Shown here: in pieces, positions 24,655-38,684 of the stretch
How the letters are laid out: every line of letters begins with the position of its first letter
How positions within the stretch are numbered: position 1 is the first letter of the stretch
Assembly: GCA_002189035.1 (NCBI GenBank)
Contig: NEEC01000021.1
Location: 1,652,416 to 1,716,415, forward strand
Source: Utricularia gibba
Lineage: Eukaryota; Streptophyta; Magnoliopsida; Lamiales; Lentibulariaceae
Length of the DNA stretch: 64,000 nucleotides
Direction of reading: 5' to 3'
Program-made: the position numbers and the translations under genes
Notes under the pieces: generated by a model
What the model was told of the DNA's origin: nothing
Seen by the model: the letters and a program-made list of their open reading frames with translations, nothing else
The model's database searches: none

Positions 24655-25461
24655 CTATTCCATTTTCCAGGCATAGAGAAGGACGCAGAATTCCGCCGGG
24701 GGACTCTGCGACGGCTTGAAGATGAACAAGCCGTGGCGCAATCCCCGCCTGAATATCCAGTCATGAACGTCCCAGTAGACTTCTATTCTGGATTTGATAA
24801 GGTTAATGGACTGGTTTCCTCTGAACTTCCACTGCAGATCATTCACGCGAATGACTGAAGCCCCATCGATCCGTAACTCCATCTCCGGCCTAGCTCCGCT
24901 CCTGTAATCGACAAAGATCTCGTGGAAGGTTCCATTGTCTTGAAACCTAAACCTGGTAACGAAATTTTTCCTCCCGTGGACATGCTCTTTTCTGGTAACC
25001 AAAAGAGGCTCCGTTGAGCAGAGGTTGCACCCTGTTTTTCTGTACGCTTCTTTCTTCATATCTCCCAGATTCAGCACCGCTTCTCCGTTGCAGACGACGG
25101 AAACGTAGTACTCAGATTCGGGTTCGATGTCGTTGGGAAACTTGGCTTCCCTGAGATCCCAGAAAACGTCGACGGTTCGACCGTCCAGTTGAAAGGCTTT
25201 GGAGCCCTGTTTTTTCCAGAAACTCCACGGCTTCATCTCTATCCTGCAACTGCACTGGCTCCCCGTCTCGGATGCAATCGAGACAGACAAGACGTGGAGA
25301 AGCAGATCCTTGCACCATGTCACTGCAATGAGGTGCCATTTGTCTACGATTTGGGTACGATAAACAGAGGTGACGACGCTTTGTCCTGACTTGGCGATTG
25401 CCCTGTGATTCCCTGATGAGAAGCACTCGGGGATTCCTGCAATTTCTTCGATCAGCTTCAT
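24655..25461 (-). CDS. DUF868 family protein
   Basis: Single exon of 268 aa. The start is the ATG at 25461 (MKLIEEIAGIP). The family signature is visible: an N-terminal block SVVTSVYRTQ, WHLIAVTWCKDLL, and the hydrophobic core SFWKKQGSKAF. FWDLREAKF, EYYVSVVCNGEAVLNLGDM and VYWDVHDW follow. DUF868 proteins are plant-specific, soluble and of unknown function, usually around 300 aa. Its upstream region has a run of TA repeats near 25598 that can serve as TATA box. It is divergent from the bL19 gene and intact. Confidence 0.88.
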   Translation of the reverse strand: MKLIEEIAGIPECFSSGNHRAIAKSGQSVVTSVYRTQIVDKWHLIAVTWCKDLLLHVLSVSIASETGSQCSCRIEMKPWSFWKKQGSKAFQLDGRTVDVFWDLREAKFPNDIEPESEYYVSVVCNGEAVLNLGDMKKEAYRKTGCNLCSTEPLLVTRKEHVHGRKNFVTRFRFQDNGTFHEIFVDYRSGARPEMELRIDGASVIRVNDLQWKFRGNQSINLIKSRIEVYWDVHDWIFRRGLRHGLFIFKPSQSPPAEFCVLLYAWKME

Positions 25462-26121
25462 CAAGCGCCACAGCGAATCAGGATTGAAACAGGACCATAG
25501 GCCAAAGCGACGGGGACACTCCCCTCCAGGGCTTGTTAGTTGCTACTTGGCAGATGGCCGGATTAACAGAGACTTGGATCAAAGAGCTACGTCTATGGAT
25601 ATATATATATAGAAGGTCCACCGAATCAGGAGCTATTATTATTCCCACGATCATATTCGCAATTTTAATAGTTATTATTCTCTTTGTGCAATTTTATTCT
25701 AAATTATATCCCGCATTATATTTGGGACAATTCTACAAAACCATTAATTGCGAGGACCATTGGGTTATTATGAAAAAGGTGGGTGGGGGGGGATGGGGTG
25801 GGGGAAGCTACTCCTCAATCCTTACCTTGAGCAACTTTTTGTGGGTCCTTACGTATGGGCCTACTGGGCCGTGAATTATCACATTAAGGCCTTTTTCTTA
25901 TTATCAGGCGAGAGTTGGGGGCAATTTAGACATTCGACAGGCACAGAACAAAACCCTAATGGCGGGTGACAAGCGGAGGGGTTGGCCTGGGGTTTAGCTT
26001 CCGAAATTGTTTCCCTGCTTGAAAGGTTTCTGTGTCTGCCGATTTTTGAGCTGTGATTTTGATGGTATGGAGCGTATTTTTGATTTATTTTGTGAATGGC
26101 AGGGCTTTACAGGAAAGGAAA
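25462..26121. other. shared upstream region of DUF868 and bL19 genes
   Basis: Contains (TA)n near 25595-25610, a G-rich tract near 25780-25805, and the probable bL19 leader. An intron acceptor (GGCAG, about 26102) lies just before the bL19 start codon. Confidence 0.4.
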
Positions 26122-27366
26122 ATGCTGTCGACGCGGCTTCGATTTTTGTCGACGCAACCGGTGGTGAGCCAGCTGAAAAATGTTGCGCGGTTAATGTTTT
26201 ATGGGTTGAAGATAACTGCGCCCCTGATCAATGATTCTCAGGTACTCAACTTATAGTAGTATTCTTGCTCTGGGTTGAAGACATTCTTAGGTCTGTCATC
26301 AGATGATTGTGTGATCCCGTGTTCGTGTTAATTCATTGTTTATTCTATATTTCTAATGGATCCTGACATGTCTGAGCTTGTTACATTCTTGGGGAACCTC
26401 CATTTGAGTGAGTGTTTGCTTGCCTGTTTATTTGTTGGGCAGCGGGGGAATTTCCATGTCTTGGCCAATGCTGTATCCTACATGGTTTTTATAAAGCTTG
26501 AAATTTCGTTGCAGGGGTTTCAATAGTGGACGCAATGCCCATGCTTCATGTTCTGCGTTTACTTAATTGAATTCTAACGTCGTACTTTTCTTGCTTCAGA
26601 ACAAATATTTTAATGTTGGTTGGCCAGATTGCTCAGCCTTCAGGAATTTCTCAATATCAGGTTTTGAACCTGAAGATGTGTCCACCTCTTCAAGCACGGT
26701 ACCCCGTGTTAAATTCAAGAGGCTTGACAAAACAGCCAGGCATATAATGCAGGCACTTCATTTTAGATTTTTGCTTACGCTGTATCACCAGTGTTGCATC
26801 AAATTTATGGTGATATCTGTTTTGCTGCAGATAATTGATAGGGAGGCAGTAGAAGAAGTCAGGGCAAACAGAGAAATTCCTGAAATAAAGCCTGGTTATG
26901 AAATCCAGCTCAAAGTGGTAAGGAGCTTTCTTGATTGTACGACACTTTGGGCGATTTACTATTCTGGATGATGCAATCAGGAAGTACCAGAAAACAAAAG
27001 GCGCGTTTCAACGATCAAGGGAACTGTTATAGCTAAGCGGAATGCTGGTCTACAAAGTACTTTTAGAATACGGAGGCATGAAGCAGGAGTTTGCATTGAA
27101 TCTCTCTTCCCTCTGTGAGTTTTATCTCTCCTACATCTGTGAAGCTGCTGTTAAGACATAATTTGATGGGTGCTGTACAGTTGCATACGGTGCTAGACGC
27201 TACATTCTTAGCTTTTCGCCTTCTACAGTATCTGAATGCGGTCATGCATTTCATCGATAGGTATTCCCCGAACATAAAGGAGATAAAAGTTTTGGGTAAG
27301 AGGAGGGTGCGGAGGGCCAAGCTTTACTACCTCCGGGACAGAATGAATGCGTTGAAGAAGCAATAG
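26122..27366 (+). CDS. ribosomal protein bL19, organellar (probably mitochondrial)
   Basis: A structural protein of the large ribosomal subunit at the subunit interface. Exons: 26122-26241, 26600-26752, 26831-26917, 26981-27114, 27261-27366, giving 199 aa. The first ~75 residues are a basic, Ser- and Leu-rich targeting region with no family match. The bL19 domain starts about residue 80 and shows [24 protein letters not shown], then [33 protein letters not shown] and [12 protein letters not shown]. The N-terminus [10 protein letters not shown] with Arg and no acid residue suggests mitochondria. Intron 2 (26753-26830, 78 nt) starts with GC instead of GT. All phases close. Confidence 0.92.
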
Positions 27367-28039
27367 CTTTTTCCCCTAATTTATGGGGCTAGGTGAACAA
27401 CGCATCAGTGGGGCTTATCAGTCTGGAAAAGCAGAAAAAGGCCTTAATGAACGATGAGAGTCTGTGTATGGCTATATTAACCTGAGGTGAAATGGAGATA
27501 TTGTTTTCTTTCTACTGTGGTACTGCCATGGAATAGCAAGCATTGCTGCTGCTTTTGCGAACTCTTTTGATACATCAATAATGTATGCATATTTTACTGG
27601 GGCTTCTTAGAGAAAGCTTGTGTAGCAATGAAGGAACCAAGCTGCTTATTCACTCGTGTTGAGATGGCAAGAAGAAGAAGAGGAAGAAGCTAAACACCTC
27701 AATTGCACACCAATTGAAGACCAACCTCTATGACGTGGCGTCCCGTGGTTCATATTGGGCTACGCAGGAGGGAAGCAGAGTCCATCCCAGGTTCTACAGA
27801 AAGCCCAACCAATGCCCATTGTCCAGCTGCTGCTTACAAAGCCCGATAGATAATCAGATGGGCGCCGTCTTGAACTTCCAAACGGGGGACACAGTCATTA
27901 GGAAAGTATTAAAATAATATTTATTTGTGAAGCAACTTGTCAGCCACCAATCATCCGGAGGACGGGAAGCAAAATGTGGATTGCAGGCGGATGATTCCTT
28001 CCCTGCGCATTGCATAATCTCCATCCAATCAGGAAAACG
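27367..28039. other. intergenic, no gene seen
   Basis: bL19 3' UTR and upstream region of the small gene at 28040. A GAA-rich purine stretch lies near 27670-27695. No other signal seen. Confidence 0.4.
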
Positions 28040-28447
28040 ATGAAGAAAAACACTGAAGAGTCTGAAACGGAGTTGCTTAAAGCAGTGGCCCAAGCGTGGC
28101 ATGGTCATTCGGGGATCCCTGCTGTGGCCGCAACCACCTCCGAGCACAGCGCCCACCGGAGATCCTTCATCCACAGACCCAGCCGGTTCAGACTAGAAGC
28201 CATCAGAGCTGCTGCTGCTGCTGGGAAAGATGTCAGCAGCTGGGATTTTAAGAAATCTCTATGGGATTCCTACGAAATTGTGTCTGTCACCAAGGAGCTG
28301 GAAAGAGGACTGGCCTTTGATCACCAGTTCTCGGAACTCAACTCCTTGAAGATCGTCGCCGTGAAACCCAAACGGGTTACCTTGAAGGACTTGTTTCGAA
28401 GGTCGTCCTCGAAGAGAATCTCCATGCCGCCGTTATCAGATCGATAG
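28040..28447 (+). CDS. small conserved plant protein of unknown function
   Basis: Single exon of 135 aa starting at the ATG at 28040. A longer frame upstream starts at a TTG only. It has the pattern of a plant family of small basic proteins: an N-terminal KAVAQAWHGHSG, an AHRRSF block followed by PSRFRLEAI, then the most conserved part SLWDSYEIVSVTKELERGL, and a basic C-terminus with LKDLFRRSSSKR. There is no signal peptide or membrane span. Function unknown. It lies tail to tail with the C2/GRAM gene (130 bp). Confidence 0.7.
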   Translation: MKKNTEESETELLKAVAQAWHGHSGIPAVAATTSEHSAHRRSFIHRPSRFRLEAIRAAAAAGKDVSSWDFKKSLWDSYEIVSVTKELERGLAFDHQFSELNSLKIVAVKPKRVTLKDLFRRSSSKRISMPPLSDR

Positions 28448-28577
28448 CAGAAGAAGAAGGGGGCATGCAGGCTTATGTTGTGTTGTATTTCTAGCAAGCA
28501 AAAGACACTGCCTTTACATCAATGAAAGAAAACTGTAGCGTTTGTGTACTCAACAAACTCGCACTGTGCTGCATCTA

Positions 28578-31500
28578 TCATTCATTTACCAGAATCTCCC
28601 TCTCTAGCAACTGCAGTATATCCTCCACTCGATGACTAAACTTACCAACAACACTCTTGGTTATTCTTGGCGCAAACTTATTGCTCCTCAGCCACATTAT
28701 TCCGACATGAACCTCACACTTGCAAGAATTTTGTGCAGAGCTGGACTTCTCGATCTGGTATCGCAATTGAACCTGGATGACAAAAGAAAGCGCATCATCA
28801 TCTACCTCATCGCAAGATCGAGAATTGGTTCTGTGGGGGGAAGTAAAAGCTACATACTCTGAAGTGCTCTGCGAATGGGATGTCTTGGAAGGCCATTACC
28901 TCGTTGACAATCCATCCTTCATGGGACTCCGGCGACCTCAACTTCTGCTGCGTGCAACTGACTTCTCCTCCAAAGATTGAGATGCGGCGGTTAAATTTGT
29001 AGCAAACTCGCCTTTCTTGTACATCTGAGGCAGGTTGCTCCCACGGTGTCGTGATGTAGCTTTGGCAACCTGATTTGCTCATTACTCTGTGCTCCAAATC
29101 GCCTCCGTCAAACAACGTCATCACCGATGCCATCTTCAAAAAAAAAAACATAAAACACGTTGTTGAGTGGATCTTAAAGCTGCACAACGCTAGTTAGATT
29201 CTGCCTCACCTCCATTGGAAGTTCTGCTGAATAGATCCTGATCATCTTTGCATCTTCGAAGACCACATAAGATCCAGCGTCATCAGGCTGAGAAGACTTT
29301 TCATCATCATACATCTGCTGCTCAGCTGCAATCTCAGCCCTTTGATCAGGGTCCAGGTTTCTAGTTCTCCACAGTGCCATTATTGTTCTGTTAACCATTT
29401 TAATTAAGATTCTGAGGCAAAAAACAACGAGAAGTAACCATAACGTTAGTACCTGCTCGCGACATTTAGATTAACAAATGAATGGAAGTAGAAATGCAGT
29501 CTTCCTTCATTATCCATGGTCTTTGCTCCATGCCTTGCATCCAGGCCCCGACCCTTGTGCAATATGATCAAAAGGGAAGGGCTTCCAACGGTAGAGATGG
29601 ATGGAGGAAGAACCTGGATATTTGAAATGTCCTCCCAGAGGAAGAAAAATGTTGTTCTGTGCCCAAACAAATTTGCATAAAAGCCAACAATTCTTGCAGA
29701 AAGGAAAAGCCTTCCCTGAAGAAAATTAGAAGAGAAGGATCATCACCAAAGAAATCTTGACCATTTGGAGTTCATGAAGCCACATTAAATAAAAAATAAA
29801 GGCATGATGAATCCATGATCAAGATACCTGTAATGGCATTTTTCTCTTCAGGGAACAGGAGAAATCACTGATGAGAAATTCTTCTGGTGGCAGCCCAAAA
29901 ATCTTTTGAAAGGTTGAGTTTCGATGAGGTGATCTGAGGTTTAACTGCAGGCACAGTGTACCCTCAAGAGTCAGCTTTCGAGCAGTTTTTTCTTCAGGAT
30001 TAAACAAAAAATACCTTCTTTCCCACTTCTTTCTCCAAATTCGATAGATAATCCCTGATGGTTTCCACTCCATTATTGTTGTCCAAGAAAATTCTCAAGT
30101 GCAGTTTAGTTTGAGAAGTTTGTGCAAGTCTTCCCTCAAGAGGAACCCAGATATCAGCTAACTGAGCAGCAGTATGCTTCAAAAAATTTATTTCAGCACG
30201 CCCCAAAGAGGCCGCTTGGTCAAAAGGGCCTTCAAAATCAAAAACCTCAACCTCTAGTAAAGATGGGGGCTCATCAATGGCATCAAATTCAAGTATCTCT
30301 GCATTTTACCGTTTTAGAAGTCTATTCAAAAGGATGTGGAAAAAGTAAGCAAGAAAAGAAAAAACGTGAGGAAAAAGATGCAGTACCATTCCATTGAGGG
30401 TCAAGAGTTTGAAGCTTCACAGAGCTTGTTCTCTTCTTCCCATTGCAAGTGAACACCACATAAGGATCTGGAGTTTCTTTTGGATCAGTCGGAGCTATGT
30501 TAGACACCTCAATCAGCGCGATCGTAAGAATCCAACCCTCACCTTGTGCTTTGACTCCATGATCACTACCTATAAAATACAGCTGAAAATCAAACGAAGA
30601 AAAAATGGCACCAGATAATGACAACTTGTGAAGGACCAACATATACTACCTCTTTGTAGTCTTGCCTCCACGAAATGGAAAACCATATCAAATACTCGCT
30701 CAAGCTGTATGACCAACAAGCCACCTGTGATCAGTGCACCCAAACTATCCGGTAAATCAAGCCCTTCAAATTCCAAGCCCTGATGTTTTGATGGCTCAGA
30801 CAAGAAAATGTGGAGAAGTATGTATATCAGCATAAACATCGTGGAAATCACAGTGAAATTCCAAAAGTACTTAACAGCCGACAAAGAACACTTCTGACTG
30901 CCCATTGTCGCAAGAATATGATCTTTCTCTGACATTTCTGCCACTCCAACTTTCTTAAACTTTTGAGATACTATACTAGAAAACTGCTCAAAATTCTCCT
31001 TCAACCCCTGCCTAGCACCACCCTCAATCATTCCCCTTACCATGGTGCTTTGACTAAAGTTAATAGCCCAAGAAACAACAAGATGGGAAGTCTCCTCTCC
31101 AGAAGATAACTCCACGCCGGGCATGATTTTGTAAAGTAACTCAATTTTGAATATGCTTCCATACGGAGCATCCGGGGTGCTCACATTGACTAAAACAGCA
31201 AATTCTTTGCCATCAGCCTTTAAATATGCTTGTTCTTCTGTGGCTTTAATAGCCTTAACCAGTTTCGTGGCAGGTTTTGTGTATGTCACCACTCTCCTCA
31301 AAGATGGGATGCAGCCCGATTTCCACATCCAAGCTTCCTCTCTGTAATCTGTTGTTCCCTGAAGTTCCACCATACTCTTGATTAACTCAGCATTTGGTGC
31401 AAATATAGCCATATTGAGATCCTTCGGTGAACCCACAAAAGTCTCTTCAAGAAGAACACCTCCCTGCAGATTTTCAGGAGATTCAACGGATTCCTTCTTA

Positions 31501-32520
31501 GATTGTAGGAATTCAATTAAATCCTGAAAACTAGACTGATTAGGAGTTTCTTCCAAGACTGCTTCATTGTCGGTGAGAGTAGACGGTTCCAACAAATTCT
31601 CATTTCCTACTATTTCCTCCTCCTTGCTGTTGAACAGCTTCTCAAAATGACCAGCAATGACCTTCATCACTGGTTTGACCTCAAGGGCTTTCTTTGACAG
31701 GGAGGACGGTAAAAAGCTATGAAGAGAAGAAGCAAGCTTAGCTTCGAACTTGAGAAATTGATTGCTGTCAGAAGTTGAAGCATCACGATCTCCTCTCTGC
31801 AGAGACAGAGCAAGAAGTAGTTTGCCTGATACGTTCAACAAAAACTAAGTTATCAATCATTCCCTCGTCACACCAAAAAAAGACAACACTCTTTAGCATG
31901 AACGGGTGAATAACTCCCCTTCAAACAACGAAATTTCATTCAAAACTCTGCTTGCACAGTCTAAGGCAAAAGGTGAATTCCATGCCAGTTCAGTCATAAG
32001 CTTTCTGTAAAGATTTTCCTATAATTCGACACATACCACTTTCGGAAATTATCAACCCAAGACAGAAAAACTTCTTTGCCCGGTGACCAAATATTTTCTT
32101 CAACGAATCAATCCAAACAAAGCGTAGAACTTGAACCGGTAAAATAAAAATTAACTGCTACTAACCACAATGTCTGTCAGCAGACTTCACGTTCTTGGGC
32201 CTTTCAACAGAGAACCAAGTTGGGGGCAAGCTCTGATTCTCCTCCGCCACAACGCTCCAGATAGGGATCTTAACACGACCCACCAATTCCCCACCGTGAA
32301 CATTAAACAGCCCCGCTTCTTGATCATCGTGCTTGTAAACAGAAATCGCAAGTTCATCATCCAAATCGCGGACCCGAAACACAAACTCCTCTTTCCAAAT
32401 TGGGTTCTCAGTGTTCTTCACAACTCTAGCCGTCGACTTGTACTTGCCAACTCTCAGCTTCACATACGATTCCTTCAGTGACCACTCAGCCCCCTCCAAC
32501 AAATAAACGTGAAGCCTCAT
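28578..32520 (-). CDS. C2, GRAM and VASt domain membrane protein
   Basis: This matches the plant family of Arabidopsis At1g03370: C2 - VASt - membrane span - C2 - GRAM - VASt. Exons: 32166-32520, 30650-31825, 30387-30569, 30015-30298, 29828-29944, 29453-29715, 29210-29387, 28858-29133, 28578-28772, in phase, 1008 aa. C2A (about 1-115) is short in its first loop. VASt1 (about 245-400) includes NMAIFAPNAELIKSM, followed by a hydrophobic span (TVISTMFMLIYILLHIFL). C2B has TPDPYVVFTCNGKKRTSSVK. GRAM has CSLKRKMPLQGRLFLSARIVGFYANLFG. VASt2 is at the C-terminus. VASt domains of related proteins bind and move sterols at membrane contact sites. The start is ATG 32520; upstream in-frame codons include only a TTG. 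Confidence 0.92.
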
Positions 32521-33626
32521 TCCCTCTTCCGGAAGTTCCTGCAACCAGCCAAGTTCTCATTCGTGAGAAATGATCATCATCCATGGAATAAAAGACGCGT
32601 CTTACTACACAATTCCGTCTCAGCGATTTCACCGCCGAGTTGTGACGTGGGGAGTCTCCGTAACTGACACGGAGAACCGCAATTGTAAAAATATACCATT
32701 TTTCCCAGAAATGGGTGCGAAGCGGAGGCAAAGTCGGTTCTGCTGCTGCGTCACTTTGTGGCAGTTATTACGCAAAGCGGTGGACAGGAAGAACTGGTCC
32801 CGAGACGGAATCTTTTTACTCCTGAAATTGTCGGTGAAACCCGCACACCAGACTTCAGATTAACAAAGGTAATGGAATACACCTCATTTACTCAACGCAA
32901 CACCAATGGAAAGAAAGACGTCTCGATTGGTTTCTTCTTCTTTTCTTCTTTCCCTCCCCCGCGTCAAGATGGTTCACCTCGAGCACAAGAAATTTGGAGT
33001 TGATCCCGAGGTTCGGGTACAGGTTTTTCTTCTTTTTTATTAGAAATCCATTCTGTCAATGGAGAAGAATCACGCCATCAATCCTAAATCCACCAAGTGT
33101 TAGGAGAGGAGAAGCACGGAAGGTGTGACGACGTCTGTGCAGTCCGTAGTAACGAAGCATTCAATGCATGAGGCTTATTCCACGCGTATAGAATATCAAC
33201 TCTTGACTTTCAATTGTATCTACCCTTCGCTAATGTGGGTTTTGCAGAGTGCAGAGTGCAGGGGTGACCTGTCCCACACGCCAGGGCATACCACATCTCC
33301 TTAACACTTGTTTATATGTGGGCCATGCGTGCGTGGGGGGTGTTCTGTGAATGTGCAGTCGCAGCCCACTCCTGGAAAGCTTTCTAACTCTCATGTGATT
33401 AGTCAAAAAACTTCTTGCATCAGGAAAATCTGTACTGCATTGATGATTACTGCAGGTCTTGTTTTATGAGAAAAATCCGCGTGTCGATTCCATACATCAA
33501 GATGGAGGGAGAAGAGACAAAGGCTACATACAGTTCAACACACCTTTGCCTTCCCCATCCCCTCCCTACCAGTTCACCATCGCAGGTTCTATCTGGCCGA
33601 CGCTTCTGTTAGGAGGGGAATTGTGA
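32521..33626. other. upstream region of C2/GRAM gene, no other gene supported
   Basis: An 18-codon frame on the + strand (32969-33022) ends at a possible donor but leads nowhere I can follow. The rest has no recognisable coding signal up to the TAR2 stop codon. Confidence 0.4.
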
Positions 33627-36369
<2,743 letters not shown>

Positions 36370-36844
36370 ACGTTAGAACAACTGATCTCTATCTACCCTT
36401 TTGAAATATAGCAGATTTGGAAAAATAAAGGAGGAAGTGTGAAAAGCCCCGTGGAGGAGAGTTGCAGAGTTTTTGGTTTCATGCAGCAGCACAAAACTGA
36501 AGGAATCTGGGAAAAATCCGGTTCCGTGTCCTCAAGATGAACCAGGTAAAGCTGCGGCTGCAGGGTTTTGGGTTAGAGCGGCCGAACGAGTTTGTTTGTT
36601 CTGTTGTATGAGTCACGCATATAATATAACTCTTTACAGGCAGTAGCCAGTACAGTACCCAACATGGTTCTTCTTCACGTTGACAGTACAAAAAATTAGG
36701 GTTTAAATGCCAACAAAAATGAAGTCGCGCTTTCCTTTTTGACTCTTCTCGCAAAGTCGTGATGCCATTAAAGCTTAAACTTAAAAAGGCGCAGTTCTGA
36801 TTCATTAGAGTAACCGTCTTCTTGTTCCTCCTCGCACGCAAACA

Positions 36845-37797
36845 ATGGGTTGTCCGAAGTTCAACTTTTTTCAGGCATTTTTTTCCTTGCTATTTTTCCT
36901 AATTATCGCCGAGGGCGTCGCGGGCAGAGAGTTGGAGTCTCCTGAGTACACTGTGGTACACAAAGAATCTGATTTCGAGGTGAGATTTTACAGAAACTCG
37001 GCATGGATGACTGCTCCGACGGATGAAGTCTCCTTCGACAAAGCTACGAAATTTGGATTTCACAGGTACCTTTTTTCTTGTATTCTTTATTTATTTGATT
37101 AATTTAGGGTGTTTTCCAGATGATGATGATAATGATACGTGAAATATCCTCCTTGTGAACCTCATAGAAATTTGGGATGAAAATCTGTGTCAGCTTTCGT
37201 TGAATATTTAGACATAGGTATTGCAGTGGAGTGAAACAAAAGCTGCAGAGCTTGATTTAAGCCTTTCTGTTACTGGCGTAGAACTCAGTATTCCACCAAA
37301 TCTGATTAGTCACTGACCTCAATTCTCGAAATCCTAATCTTTAGGTTGTTTGAGTACATTGAAGGTGCAAACTTGAACTTCTCTCGACTATCAATGACGA
37401 AGCCGGTCCTAACCAGCATAGTTCCAGGGGAGGGCCTCTTTCTTCATCTGCATACTTTGTAAAATTCTACTTGCCATTGGAGTTTCAAGAAACTCCACCA
37501 ACGCCGCTCTCTGAACTTAACCTTCAACCGGATTGGTGGAGGAGCCATTGTATTGCTGTGAGAACATTCTCAGGATTTGCAAGGGATAGCAATATCGTGA
37601 AGCAGGCTGAGAAATTGGCTGCGAGCTTAAGCCAGTCTCCTTGGGCTAACTCCACCAGCACTGGCAGTGGTTATGCTTACTCCATTGCACAGTATGACTC
37701 GCCATTCAGGCTCATCGGGCGTCTAAATGAAGTGTGGGTTGATGTTGATGGCTCCAAAGAGGATGGCTGTGGATCTCCTGCTGTCAATGCATATTAA
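36845..37797 (+). CDS. SOUL haem-binding family protein, secreted (one apparent frameshift)
   Basis: Plant SOUL/HBP proteins bind haem and other tetrapyrroles; the exact role is unclear. Two exons, 36845-37065 and 37345-37797. An N-terminal signal peptide (about residues 8-26, hydrophobic, ending AEGVAG) directs it to the secretory path, as in the At1g17100-type proteins. The SOUL domain shows YTVVHKESDFEVRFY, GFHRLFEYIEGAN, MTKPVLTSIVPGEG, YFVKFYLPLEFQ and WVDVDG. Exon 2 loses frame at GGGCC (37432-37437); one more C gives GEGPLSSSAYFVKFYLP. With it the phases close and the protein is 224 aa. As read it would end at a stop 20 bases downstream of that point. Confidence 0.88.
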
Positions 37798-38684
37798 GCT
37801 CTCTGGTCACCCCAGTGAGCAGTGACAGCATCAGTATACTGTAGACTGCATGGAGAACACGGTAGGACTTCTACCTTGGTCCTCTTAACAATGGTGCTTT
37901 CATTATTTAAGAATATGCATTATATGGCGAGTCTCAAGAACCGTCAGGGATCGGCAAATGGGACTTGTATCTGATTGTACATTCAAACCTCAGATGATTC
38001 TTGATCTATTAAAAGAATGTCTGGATATCGATAACGATCCAGATGTCCTGATGATAACGATCTAAAGCGTCTTGAATATGCTTACTCCATCGCAAACAGA
38101 TGACCCTGAACTCTTCTTCTATGATCCAAAATTTACATTGCATCGATGCCTTGAGTGTGGCCTAGGAATTGTGAATGTGCTTTACATTATTTAAAACAGA
38201 AAATTGGATGCAGCCCAGGTTTTCTGTTTGCAAAGCAGTGCAATTACTCAGCCTCTTGTCTCGTCATTTTGTACTGTCCACGTGTTATTTGCCAATATGG
38301 TGGCTGAACTCGATGATACAGAGGATGATGAAAAGGGGAAAGGCTGATAAAACCCCACGGTTCTTCTGTAGTTCTTCTTAAGCACATTCCTTGATAGTAT
38401 GGTTTAGACGTCTGCATGGAAAGCACTCCGATGTTGAATGGTTATGTTTTTAGCAAATGTTTCATTGCTTAGGAAAATTCATGTACCAAAACAACGTATG
38501 TTATACACTTTATGAATGGAGGTTGGAGAGAGCTCTTTGTTATTGTTTCTTGAATCAAGAAAGCTTCTCTCATTAGAGAGCTGCCGCACCATTGAAGGAT
38601 GCTTCCTCCTTGAGCTTCTGAAATCCAAAGAAACCTCGTTTACAGCCCAAACCAAACTGAGAACCATGCTGACAAGTGTTGTTT
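37798..38684. other. intergenic between SOUL and trpD 3' ends
   Basis: About 0.9 kb between convergent genes. Only short frames, none convincing. Confidence 0.45.

Noticed and set aside
32969-33022. 18-codon exon-like frame ending at a GT, divergent from the C2/GRAM gene
   Set aside because: No continuing exon could be found; too short to support.
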